Shown in pieces: positions 16,447 to 24,179 of a stretch of DNA of 32,718 bases. Origin of the DNA: an uncultured Prevotella sp. GTDB lineage: Bacteria; Bacteroidota; Bacteroidia; Bacteroidales; Bacteroidaceae. The DNA lies in contig USHW01000024.1 of the NCBI GenBank assembly GCA_900554545.1, positions 1-32,718 on the forward strand, in the 5' to 3' direction. The notes below the pieces were generated by a model, which worked only from the letters and a program-made list of their open reading frames with translations, was not told where the DNA came from and made no database searches. Position 1 is the stretch's first letter. Each line of letters starts with the position of its first letter. Both the position numbers and the translations under genes were made by a program.

Positions 16447-16752
16447 ATGAGCAATACCGCAAATAACGGAAAGAAGACCGGCATGACATACACAACGGCC
16501 TGCTGCGGGTTCGACTGCAAGGAGTGCCCCTTATACGGAACACAAGGCAGCCAAGGCCATGCCATGCGTTGTACAGGCTGCCGCGGCGAGGGCATACGCC
16601 ACCCTTTCTGCGACGACGGATGCCAAATACGCCGGTGCGTAATGGCCAAGGGCATCGCCACCTGCGCCGAATGCAGCCGCATCAGTTCATGCCCCACTGT
16701 GGCAGAACTGTTCAGCCGCTCGCCGAAAGCTAAGGAGCGGTTGCTTCCATAA
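16447..16752 (+). CDS. DUF3795 cysteine-rich protein
   Basis: 101 residues with 12 cysteines in the DUF3795 pattern: CCGFDCKECPLY, then CTGCRGEG, CDDGCQIRRCVMAKGIATCAEC and a final CP. The spacing suggests a zinc- or iron-sulfur-binding protein, and the biochemical role of the family is not known. It probably shares a transcript with the GNAT gene 23 bp upstream. Its stop is 15 bp from the convergent end of pncB, with no visible hairpin between them. Confidence 0.85.
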   Translation: MSNTANNGKKTGMTYTTACCGFDCKECPLYGTQGSQGHAMRCTGCRGEGIRHPFCDDGCQIRRCVMAKGIATCAECSRISSCPTVAELFSRSPKAKERLLP

Positions 16753-16767
16753 CATCCATACCGAACG

Positions 16768-17979
16768 TCAGTCAGCCCCTTTCATGTTCAGAGCCTGCAT
16801 GAAACGCTTTACCACTTCAGGCTTTCCCACGTGTTTCCCCTCGTCTTCGCTCAGCTTGCAGGTGTCGTTATAGAACGTCCATGACTCCGTTATCTTGGCC
16901 GCAACAAGCTTTATCACGATGTTCATGGGCTTCACCCCGTCGAAGTCATTTGTGAAGTGGGTGCCTATTCCGAATGAAGGCTGGCAGTAATCGGTGGCAT
17001 ACTGCTGTATGGCTATTGCCTCGTCGGTATCCAGCGCGTTGCTGAATATCACCTGCTTCGTTTTCGGGTCGATGCCCAGCGAGCGGTATTTCTCCACTAT
17101 GCGCATAAGCTGCCGGCGATTGTCTCCGCTGTCGATGCGCAGTCCCTTGAACAGATTGGCAAAGTCTTCGGAGAAGTTCAGGCTGAAGATGTCCCACCCG
17201 AAACTGTCGTAAAGATACGTGCCGAGCGCGCCGCGGAACGTGTTTCGCCATGAATTCATGGCTATATGGTTAGCCATCTGCGGCCCGTACATGCCGCCGA
17301 TGGCGCAGACAAACTCGTGAGCCATCGTGCCTACGGGCAGCACGTCGTGCTTCATCGCCAGGTAGACATTGCTCGTTCCGACAAAACGCCCCGGCCACTC
17401 GCGGCTCTGATAGCAGTCCTTCATGGCGCGCACAACGGTGTCCTCGGCCTTGAACGAGGCGCGGCGGCGCGTGCCGAAGTCGCTGAACACGCATCCGGCG
17501 GCCAGCAGCCGTTCGGCCTTATGGTATGTCTTGGCGTAGTAGTCGTCATAGTTGAACAGCCTGTCCTGCCCCGTCATTTCATAATAAAGGTCGGAAATGA
17601 TGGCGAGCACCTTCACCTCAAGGAAGATGGTTTCGGCCCATCCGCCCTCGAACTCCACGTGAAGGCGGCCCTCGTCGTCCTGCCATGCCTTAGCCCAACG
17701 CCTGCTGAAGCGGAAGCCCTTGAGGTAAACGTAAAACCACTCGGGCAGGTAATAGCACTTGCGGCGCATGAAGTCTATCTCGTCACCGGTAATGACGACA
17801 TCCTCGAGCGCGGCTATCTGCTCTTCAAGCTCACGCGCAAAGCCCGGCGGATAAACCGTGCCGTCCCTGTCGGTGAACGTATATTTTACCTGCGCACGCG
17901 GAAAATTGTCTATTACGGCGCAGCACATGGTAAACTTGTAAAGGTCGTCGTCGGTGAAGTGGGTTATGATTTGTCTCAT
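16768..17979 (-). CDS. pncB: Nicotinate phosphoribosyltransferase
   Basis: 403 residues. It converts nicotinate, PRPP and ATP to nicotinate mononucleotide (NAD salvage). Visible markers are HFTDDDLYKFTMCCAV at the N-terminus, the YLPEWFYVYLKGF segment, SDFGTRRRASF, GTSNVYLAMKHDVLPVGTMAHEF with the His that is phosphorylated (His221), GLRIDSGDN and the closing KITESWTFYNDTCKLSEDEGKHVGKPEV region. The length is normal for the bacterial PncB type. A well-formed promoter precedes it at 18038-18069. Confidence 0.95.
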   Translation of the reverse strand: MRQIITHFTDDDLYKFTMCCAVIDNFPRAQVKYTFTDRDGTVYPPGFARELEEQIAALEDVVITGDEIDFMRRKCYYLPEWFYVYLKGFRFSRRWAKAWQDDEGRLHVEFEGGWAETIFLEVKVLAIISDLYYEMTGQDRLFNYDDYYAKTYHKAERLLAAGCVFSDFGTRRRASFKAEDTVVRAMKDCYQSREWPGRFVGTSNVYLAMKHDVLPVGTMAHEFVCAIGGMYGPQMANHIAMNSWRNTFRGALGTYLYDSFGWDIFSLNFSEDFANLFKGLRIDSGDNRRQLMRIVEKYRSLGIDPKTKQVIFSNALDTDEAIAIQQYATDYCQPSFGIGTHFTNDFDGVKPMNIVIKLVAAKITESWTFYNDTCKLSEDEGKHVGKPEVVKRFMQALNMKGAD

Positions 17980-18037
17980 AGTCGGATGTTTTTTTCATAG
18001 GCATGCACATGCCTTCAAAAAGCACGTAAGCCATCGC

Positions 18038-18069
18038 CAAAGGTAACACTTGTTTTTGAATTATGCAAA
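18038..18069 (-). promoter_or_regulatory. Promoter of pncB
   Basis: On the minus strand, TTTG at 18066-18069 and TACCTTTG at 18038-18045 are 20 bp apart. The leader to the ATG at 17979 is about 50 nt. Confidence 0.75.
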
Positions 18070-18120
18070 CCTGCAACGCTTTTTGGCTGGCAAAACCTGC
18101 CCGGAACGGAAAGTTATCAC

Positions 18121-18128
18121 TACTTTTG
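18121..18128 (+). promoter_or_regulatory. -7 box for the second GNAT gene
   Basis: TACTTTTG, 31 bp ahead of the ATG at 18160. No matching TTTG box at 19-20 bp. The region back to back with the pncB promoter is only about 50 bp. Confidence 0.4.
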
Positions 18129-18159
18129 CAGAAAATTCATTGCAAAAAGACTGTATAAA

Positions 18160-18666
18160 ATGGCAGCTACAACATTCAGAAAGGCCGTCGAAAGCGACAT
18201 CGACGGCATAATGACAATCATCAGGCAGGCCGTAAGCCAGATGCTCCGCGAAGGCAAACGCCAGTGGAACGACACCTATCCGCAGCGCAGCCACATTGCC
18301 GGCGACATTGCCCGAGGCTGCGGCTACGTGATGTGCAGCGGCGAAGGGCTGGCGGCTTACGGCGCGGTGATGTTCGGCGGAGAGCCTTCATACGGCTGCA
18401 TCCGCGGACGGTGGTTGTCTGACAGGCCGTATGTGGTGCTGCACAGGCTGGCCGTGGCCGAGGGCATGAAGGGCCGGGGCGTGGGCGCAAGGTTCATGGC
18501 CGAGGTGGAAAAGATGGCCGCGGCGAGGGGCGTGCGCAGCTTCAAGGTTGACACCAACCATGACAACACACGCATGAGGAGGCTCCTCGGCAAGCTCGGC
18601 TTCACTTACTGCGGCGACATTTCATACGAGCACGGCGACCGCATGGCCTACGAAAAACTGCTGTAA
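18160..18666 (+). CDS. GNAT-family N-acetyltransferase
   Basis: 168 residues. Starts ATTFRKAVESDIDGIMTIIRQAV, typical for GNAT proteins. The acetyl-CoA motif is VVLHRLAVAEGMKGRGVGARFMAEV (with G-R-G-V-G) and motif B contains NTRMRRLLGKLGF. The aromatic GDISYEHGDRMAYEK tail matches the common uncharacterised GNAT group of Bacteroidetes. The substrate is unknown. Transcribed divergently from pncB and convergent with the xylan locus. Confidence 0.88.
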   Translation: MAATTFRKAVESDIDGIMTIIRQAVSQMLREGKRQWNDTYPQRSHIAGDIARGCGYVMCSGEGLAAYGAVMFGGEPSYGCIRGRWLSDRPYVVLHRLAVAEGMKGRGVGARFMAEVEKMAAARGVRSFKVDTNHDNTRMRRLLGKLGFTYCGDISYEHGDRMAYEKLL

Positions 18667-18680
18667 GGCCGCCACTGCGT

Positions 18681-18810
18681 AACCCATTGGCAGCCAGCCA
18701 CTTACCCACATGCCGCAAAACGGCGTGCAAAAGACGGCCTTTTGCGTTCCAAAAGGCCGTCTTTTGCATTGTAAAAGGCCGCCTTTCGCAATGCAAAAGG
18801 CGGCCTTTGA
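18681..18810. repeat. Dispersed AAAAGGCC-type repeat, locus E, with head motif
   Basis: The head at 18681-18705 (AAC-C-CATTG-GCA-GCCA-GCCAC-TTAC) is followed by the largest array: AAAACGGCG, AAAAGACGGCCTTTTGCG, AAAAGGCCGTCTTTTGCA, AAAAGGCCGCCTTTCGCA and AAAAGGCGGCCTTTG. Left of the head, starting at the last codon of the GNAT gene, lies a unit-like GTAAGGCCGCCACTGCG. Set between the convergent GNAT and GH10 genes. Confidence 0.8.
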
Positions 18811-18853
18811 AAAGAGTGTCTCTAACTATGTACTATTCAAATTGTCCTTAATG

Positions 18854-20764
18854 TCACTCCCCTTCGGCTGTAGAGCCGCCGTCGTCGGTGGTCTCGTCGT
18901 CCTCGCTTTCAACAAGGTCTTTCCACATGTCGCCCGTAAAGTCGGCGCCGAGGTCAGTCCCTGCAATGCCGTCACATACGCCCTTGTAAGCCACCTTGCG
19001 GCCGTAGTTGGCGTCGAAGAGGTTGGGCGCGTCGTTGGGTATCCAGTATTCGTGCTCGTCGGCGGCGTCAGACACGCCCCAGATTACGAAGCCTCCGCGC
19101 TGCGCCTCGGGCACGTTCTCCTTGTATGACTCGATTATCATCTGGTAAACGTCCGACTGCTTCTGCAAGTCATCGGCCGTAGGAGTAGCCGTGCCAACCT
19201 TGACGTCAAGCTCGCTCACGCGTACCAGCTTGCCCGTGGCGGCCATAGTCTGGAACATCTGGTCTACCTGCTCGCGTGTAAGGTTGTTCATGTCAACGTG
19301 CATCTGCGTAGCTATGCCGTCCACCTGCGTGGTGCTGTTCTGGTCGATATAGTTGACAAACTCGATGAGTTTGGCAAGTTTCGACGGGTTTGTCTCCAAG
19401 TTGTAGTCGTTTACGTACAGCTTCATGTCGGCCGGTGCGTACTGGCGCGCCAGCTCGAACGCCTTTACGGCGTAGTCCATGCCGAGATAGTAGCCCCAGT
19501 AGAAGTGGCCGCTGCCCCAGTTAAGGTTCAGGCCTTCGGTAGTCGTCTCCGTAGGCTCGGCGTCATAATGGGTGGTGCCGTTGTCATCATCCCATGAACC
19601 ACCGAAGCGTCCGTCTTTTCCACGGTAGTGACCGTCGTCGGTAATAGGCTCGTTGATTACGTCCCAGCCTACGAAACGCTGGTCGCCGCTGACATGCTGG
19701 AGCATTCCGCCTATCCAGCTCTCCATGGCTCCGAGCAACGCCGCACGCTTCTCTTCGGGCGTCTTGAGCTCGTAGGTGATAGTGGTAGCGCGCGTTGCGC
19801 GGTTGGCCTGTACGCTTGCGCCTTCCTCTTTGCGTGTGCCGAACTCTATGTTGTCGATGTAATAAGTTGTGGCTACCTTTCCGAAGTTGAAACAGAGCTG
19901 CTGTGCATCGTCCTTGGTGCAGGTAAACTCTTGCTCGAAAGTAACCCAGTCAGTGCCTATGTTGTCAAACGTGTGGTATATTTCGCCGTTGCCATAGCTT
20001 AGGTTCTGCCATGCAAACTGGATAGAACCGCCGGGCGCCGCCGCGCGGATTTGGAAGCGGAGGACGTATGTCTTGCCGTTTTCCAACGGCTCGGTAAGGT
20101 TATAAACGAATTGCGCCGAATATTCGCTGCCGGCCGCAGGGTTGTAAAGCTTAGCCGCATACGAGCCGTCAACGCCCTCGCCCGCCACTACTTCACGGGT
20201 GGACTCGCCGCCCCATCCGTTCCAAGGGTCAAGCTGCCCTGTCTCAAAGTCGCCATTCTGGAGCATTGTAATAATGTCTCCGTCAGTCTCTACTATCATC
20301 TTCGGAGCTATCAACGACAAGAGGTATGTCTGCTGCTGCTGCGTATGCCAAATGAAGTTGTGGCCGAATATCTGCACGTCCTCCGGTGCCTTGGCAAGGA
20401 AAGCATCGAGCTTTGTCGTGTTGAGCGCGCCGCTGCTCGTCACCATTGCGTCCATCTTCATGGCGTTACCGGTAACATACTGCTGGAAGTTGTTGTCGCA
20501 CAGCGCCGCATAGTCAGGGTCGTCCTCGTCGAGATACTTGTCCGCCGAAAGGCCGACGCCGATAGGCGTGCCGGGCATATACTCGGCCATGTAGTTCTTT
20601 ATGTAGTCGTAATGGTCGATTTGCTCCTGCAATTGCAGCGGAATATCGTCCGTAGTCACGGGGTTGTGGCCGTCGGGCGTATGCCAGTCCATCTTCTCGT
20701 CGTAACAGCCGACAAGCAGAAGCGAGCCTGCCAGCATGGGGAATATTATGTTATTCAGTTTCAT
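18854..20764 (-). CDS. GH10 endo-beta-1,4-xylanase lipoprotein with inserted carbohydrate-binding module
   Basis: 636 residues. Lipobox LLVGC with Cys20, followed by acidic residues, suggests a surface-exposed lipoprotein. The GH10 domain is split: the first part (about 45-155) includes MKMDAMVTSSG and GHNFIWHTQQQ; a CBM4_9-like beta-sandwich (about 165-310: NGDFETG, GKTYVLRFQIRA, TTYYIDNIEFG) is inserted; then the GH10 domain resumes with the acid/base Glu372 in WDVINEP and the nucleophile Glu518 in VSELDVKV. VIWGVSDAADEHEYW closes the barrel. The tail (619-636) is acidic with no known domain. It is the last gene of the SusCD unit, 109 bp after the glycan-binding protein with a hairpin between. 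Function: surface cleavage of xylan. Confidence 0.93.
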   Translation of the reverse strand: MKLNNIIFPMLAGSLLLVGCYDEKMDWHTPDGHNPVTTDDIPLQLQEQIDHYDYIKNYMAEYMPGTPIGVGLSADKYLDEDDPDYAALCDNNFQQYVTGNAMKMDAMVTSSGALNTTKLDAFLAKAPEDVQIFGHNFIWHTQQQQTYLLSLIAPKMIVETDGDIITMLQNGDFETGQLDPWNGWGGESTREVVAGEGVDGSYAAKLYNPAAGSEYSAQFVYNLTEPLENGKTYVLRFQIRAAAPGGSIQFAWQNLSYGNGEIYHTFDNIGTDWVTFEQEFTCTKDDAQQLCFNFGKVATTYYIDNIEFGTRKEEGASVQANRATRATTITYELKTPEEKRAALLGAMESWIGGMLQHVSGDQRFVGWDVINEPITDDGHYRGKDGRFGGSWDDDNGTTHYDAEPTETTTEGLNLNWGSGHFYWGYYLGMDYAVKAFELARQYAPADMKLYVNDYNLETNPSKLAKLIEFVNYIDQNSTTQVDGIATQMHVDMNNLTREQVDQMFQTMAATGKLVRVSELDVKVGTATPTADDLQKQSDVYQMIIESYKENVPEAQRGGFVIWGVSDAADEHEYWIPNDAPNLFDANYGRKVAYKGVCDGIAGTDLGADFTGDMWKDLVESEDDETTDDGGSTAEGE

Positions 20765-20802
20765 GATGTTTTCTGTTTATTGTTTGTAAGTTGACAGGTT
20801 TT

Positions 20803-20854
20803 AAGTGACGGGCAGGCCGGCAAGTGTTACTTGCGCCCGGCCTGCTTGTCACTT
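20803..20854 (-). terminator. Hairpin between the glycan-binding protein and GH10 genes
   Basis: AAGTGACGGGCAGGCCGG (20803-20820) pairs with CCGGCCTGCTTGTCACTT (20837-20854); the two mismatches become wobble pairs on one strand. Inside it, CAAGT and ACTTG pair again. It lies between two genes of the same operon, so it may work as a partial terminator or transcript stabiliser rather than an end. Confidence 0.55.
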
Positions 20855-20873
20855 GTTAGCCGGAATGCGTCTA

Positions 20874-22283
20874 TTACTCTGCCGTCTCCTCCTCGTCGGG
20901 GAAGTCGGATATCACCTCGCTCTTGCACGGTACTACGCGCCAGTTGTCTATGTAGATTTCCTGCTTGCAGATGGTAGACTTTACCTCGAGACCGTCAAGC
21001 GTGAAGTCGGTGTTGACAAAGCCCATGCCGAAGTTTGAATATGTAGCGGCATTACGGTCTGCCACAACTTCTGCAAACGTAGGAGCGTCGCCGTCAGCCA
21101 CCTCTGCCGCATACTTGCCAAACTCGCTGAACGGTATCGTTACCGTCATCCACTTACCTTCGGTAGAGAACGGAACGGCCTTGCCGTCAACTATCCACGG
21201 GCAATAGAATGCGCACTGCTTGCTGTCTGCATCGTCGTCAGAGCCTATGCCGCCGAAGTTAAAGTTGTTCATCAGGCAAAGCTGTATGTGGCCGGTACCT
21301 ACCCAAGAGTCAGGCACGTATATGTCGAACTGGAACGCTACGTCGGTAAGCAGAGTTGTGTCTGAAATAAACTCGTACATGCGGCTCCAGTCGTCCATTC
21401 CCGTAGCGTCGTCCTTGCCTGCCGTCCAGCATTCTGTGGCACGCGCCTTGCCTGCAGCTATGCCTCCGGCCTGCAAGAGGCGGTCGGGGATAATTTTGAG
21501 CACCTTGCCGCGGCCTGTGCCAAGCGGGTCGTCAACGAGGTCAGTAGCATCAATCATGCTGCCGGTCTCGCTCCAATTCCATGCACCTTGTGTGCCTGTA
21601 CCGTCAAAGTCGAGCACCATGCAAGTGCGGTTGTTAAAATACTCGGCTGACTTCGCCGTGCCGTTGGCACACGTTACGGTGAAAGCACCGTAGCCGCTGA
21701 CACCACTCGGCATCACGAACGAAAACCATTCGCCCTCTTCATCCTCGGGAGCATTGGTGATGTCGGTCACCTGCGTGCCGTCAGGCAGCGTCACAATGGT
21801 AGTTTCCTGAAGGTTCTCGCCGTAGACGGTGACGGTCTCTCCGGGTTGAGGCAGCGTGTTGTCAACGCTCGTAATGACAGGAGAAGCCGCGCGGATGTCG
21901 AACTCATAGACATACTCCGTGCCGCTCTTGACGAAGCGGATAGTGTTACGCGCCTCCGGGTCGGCGTCAGTCACAGGTGTATCGGTGCTTACTGACACAA
22001 TCATGTTGGTGTTGGTGACATACGCCGTGTTGAAGTATGTCTCGTAACCGTTGATGTACAACTCTTTCAGTCCCTTGAAACCGGAACCTTCAATACGTAT
22101 TGTCTGGCCGAGACGGACAAAGTCCACGGGGCGGTCGGTCACCGTTGCGTCGGCGTCTTCAAGGTAAATCTGCGTCACGGTAATGGCCGAGCTGCCTGAA
22201 GCCTCATCGTCATCGTCGCACGATGTGAAGCCGACAGCAACCACCGCGAGGCACAACATCCAAATATATCTTAATGTTTTCAT
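20874..22283 (-). CDS. Surface glycan-binding lipoprotein of a xylan locus (IPT/TIG domains)
   Basis: 469 residues. Lipobox FTSC with Cys22, followed by DDDDE, an acidic run like known surface-export signals of Bacteroidetes lipoproteins. Two IPT/TIG-like immunoglobulin domains follow (about 35-130, with GQTIRIEGSGFKGLKELYING, and 133-220, with PGETVTVYGENLQ). A C-terminal beta-sandwich (about 225-460: CMVLDFDGTGTQGAWNW, VAFQFDIYVPDSW, KWMTVTIPFSEFG, EIYIDNWRVVP) resembles the glycan-binding domain of SusE/SGBP-B-type proteins. It presumably holds xylan at the cell surface for the GH10 enzyme and SusCD. It lies 133 bp after susD with a hairpin between. Confidence 0.85.
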   Translation of the reverse strand: MKTLRYIWMLCLAVVAVGFTSCDDDDEASGSSAITVTQIYLEDADATVTDRPVDFVRLGQTIRIEGSGFKGLKELYINGYETYFNTAYVTNTNMIVSVSTDTPVTDADPEARNTIRFVKSGTEYVYEFDIRAASPVITSVDNTLPQPGETVTVYGENLQETTIVTLPDGTQVTDITNAPEDEEGEWFSFVMPSGVSGYGAFTVTCANGTAKSAEYFNNRTCMVLDFDGTGTQGAWNWSETGSMIDATDLVDDPLGTGRGKVLKIIPDRLLQAGGIAAGKARATECWTAGKDDATGMDDWSRMYEFISDTTLLTDVAFQFDIYVPDSWVGTGHIQLCLMNNFNFGGIGSDDDADSKQCAFYCPWIVDGKAVPFSTEGKWMTVTIPFSEFGKYAAEVADGDAPTFAEVVADRNAATYSNFGMGFVNTDFTLDGLEVKSTICKQEIYIDNWRVVPCKSEVISDFPDEEETAE

Positions 22284-22326
22284 GATGAATTTGTCGTTTT
22301 ATGTTATTTATCCATCGGTTTTGGGG

Positions 22327-22406
22327 TTATAAGGTTTTACGGTTATATGGGCATTGCAACGTTTATTGAGCATACCGCACGACCGTAAAACCCACAAACC
22401 TTATGA
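22327..22406 (-). terminator. Hairpin between susD and the glycan-binding protein gene
   Basis: TTTTACGGT (22335-22343) pairs with ACCGTAAAA (22382-22390), and TTATAAGG (22327-22334) pairs with CCTTATGA (22399-22406), leaving a loop of about 38 nt. It is an intercistronic structure within the locus and could set the ratio of SusCD to the downstream proteins. Confidence 0.45.
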
Positions 22407-22416
22407 CCTCATTTAA

Positions 22417-24129
22417 TTAATTAAACAGTTCTTCTTCTGACACTTCACGCTCGCCAAACTCGTAAGGCACGGTCTGAAGCTTGCCGTTACCGTCGGTCTG
22501 GAGATAGTGGTTGCGGTTCTGGTCTGCGTCAGAGTAAGGCAGGCGCAGGCTTCTTTCTGTGGCAACACCCACACCGGGACCGGGATTGGTCCAGTCTTCG
22601 TCAAGCTTGTACTCATGAGTTTCAGAATCGTAATAAGACGCGTTGCGGTTTTGGTTGTTGAGATAGTTGATGACTTCCTGCTGCTTGTAGTACGAGCGGC
22701 GGAGCAAGTCGTACCAATACTGTCCCTCGAAAGCCAACTCTACGCGGCGCTCATGGCGCAAGTCTTCGTATGTTATTGAGCTCTTTGTGGCAAGACCGGC
22801 ACGTGAACGCAACTTGTTGAAGTAGTAAAGCGCGGTCTGGTCGCTCGTTGACTGGTCGTTGCCAAGTATCGCCTCGGCCAGGTTGAGGTAAACTTCTGCC
22901 AGACGGAGCATGTGCGTATTGATACCGCTCGACTGCTTGTAGCTTACGCCGTTGTCGTCTATTGTACCGACTACATACTTCCTTATGTTGGCACCTTGGC
23001 TTCCTGCATCTTCCGTTATACCATAAACATAACCACCGCCACGGGTGTTAAGCTCGGGATATTCCTCTCCATACCAAGCCACAGACTCGTGCTTGCGCTT
23101 GTCGTTGGCCTCATATTCCTGGAACAAGTCCCAAGAGCAGTAAGTAGCTCCGCCCCAGTTTGTACCGTCGCAGACCATAGTTGACCATCCGAAATACGAC
23201 GTAATGGTCTGGTTGCAACCCCAACCGATAGCGTCGGTAGAGCCTTGGTTCCACTGAAGCTGGAACATGTCTTCCTTGCAGTTGTTATTTTCAATCTTGA
23301 ACAAGTCGCCGTACTCATCCATCAAGTCAAAGCTTGACTCTTCCACTACTTTGAGAGCCGCCTTCTTGGCAAGGTCGAGATAATAGGTGTTACGCGTTCC
23401 GCGGTTGAAGTCGGTAGCGGCGTTCGTGCCGTCATACTGCCCGTCTGTGGTAAGTCCCGCCATTGAGAGATATACGCGTGAGAGCATTCCGTAAGCACTG
23501 TACTTGTTCACACGGCCTGCGGCAGGCGACGTTTCAGGCAGGTTGGCAGCCGAGTATTCAAGGTCGCGGATGGCGAACTCCATAACGTCAACCTGCGGAT
23601 TGGCCGGCACAACGTAGTTGTTAACCAAGTCGCTTGTGTTCTCATAGATAATGGCGTCGCCCCACAGCGAAGCGATATACCAGTAAGCCACACCGCGCAT
23701 GAAGCGAGCCTCGGCCATGCCGCGCGTCTTCGCCTCTTCGCTTACATTAGATGTAGAGCGGGTTTTGATGTTGTTCAGCGCGTTGCTTGCCTGCGCAACG
23801 ACAGAGTAAAGCGCTCCCCAAGCATCTTGCAGACCAGGACTTAGCGATGTCTCGTTGAAGTTGGTATAGGGATAGATGTAGTCAGAGTATTGCGCCGTTA
23901 TGTTGTTGGCCCTTCCGTCGCCCATGCCGTAATAGCCTTTGTCGTTAAAGCTATTCCACACATAGTTGTAAAGCGGATACATTGCCTGGTCGATGGCCTC
24001 GTCGCTGTTGAAGAAGGTCTCGGCATTGGGGCTGGTAGTATTCTCCTGGTCGAGGAAATCTTCGGCGCATGAAGTAGTCAACAATCCGACAGCCAGGAGC
24101 GAACCGAATAAATATATCTTGGTTTTCAT
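22417..24129 (-). CDS. SusD/RagB-family nutrient-binding outer-membrane lipoprotein
   Basis: 570 residues. Lipobox TTSC with Cys21. Opens with EDFLDQENTTSPNAETFFNSDEAIDQAMYPLYN, typical of SusD proteins. The TPR-like helical core contains EARFMRGVAYWYIASLWGDAIIYE. The C-terminal RagB/SusD signature HMLRLAEVYLNLAEAILG and the DLRHERRVELAFEGQYWYDLLRR block are intact. SusD forms a lid on the SusC transporter and binds the imported sugar, here most likely xylo-oligosaccharides judging by the GH10 gene in the same unit. It lies 50 bp after susC. Confidence 0.95.
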   Translation of the reverse strand: MKTKIYLFGSLLAVGLLTTSCAEDFLDQENTTSPNAETFFNSDEAIDQAMYPLYNYVWNSFNDKGYYGMGDGRANNITAQYSDYIYPYTNFNETSLSPGLQDAWGALYSVVAQASNALNNIKTRSTSNVSEEAKTRGMAEARFMRGVAYWYIASLWGDAIIYENTSDLVNNYVVPANPQVDVMEFAIRDLEYSAANLPETSPAAGRVNKYSAYGMLSRVYLSMAGLTTDGQYDGTNAATDFNRGTRNTYYLDLAKKAALKVVEESSFDLMDEYGDLFKIENNNCKEDMFQLQWNQGSTDAIGWGCNQTITSYFGWSTMVCDGTNWGGATYCSWDLFQEYEANDKRKHESVAWYGEEYPELNTRGGGYVYGITEDAGSQGANIRKYVVGTIDDNGVSYKQSSGINTHMLRLAEVYLNLAEAILGNDQSTSDQTALYYFNKLRSRAGLATKSSITYEDLRHERRVELAFEGQYWYDLLRRSYYKQQEVINYLNNQNRNASYYDSETHEYKLDEDWTNPGPGVGVATERSLRLPYSDADQNRNHYLQTDGNGKLQTVPYEFGEREVSEEELFN

Positions 24130-24179
24130 TGTTTTCTAAATATATGATGTTATCTTGATTTTTCCTTTGTCACGCTGCA

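Noticed and set aside
18715..18810. CRISPR array in the AAAAGGCC repeats
   Set aside because: The units abut with no unique spacers, vary internally, and there are no cas genes in the window.
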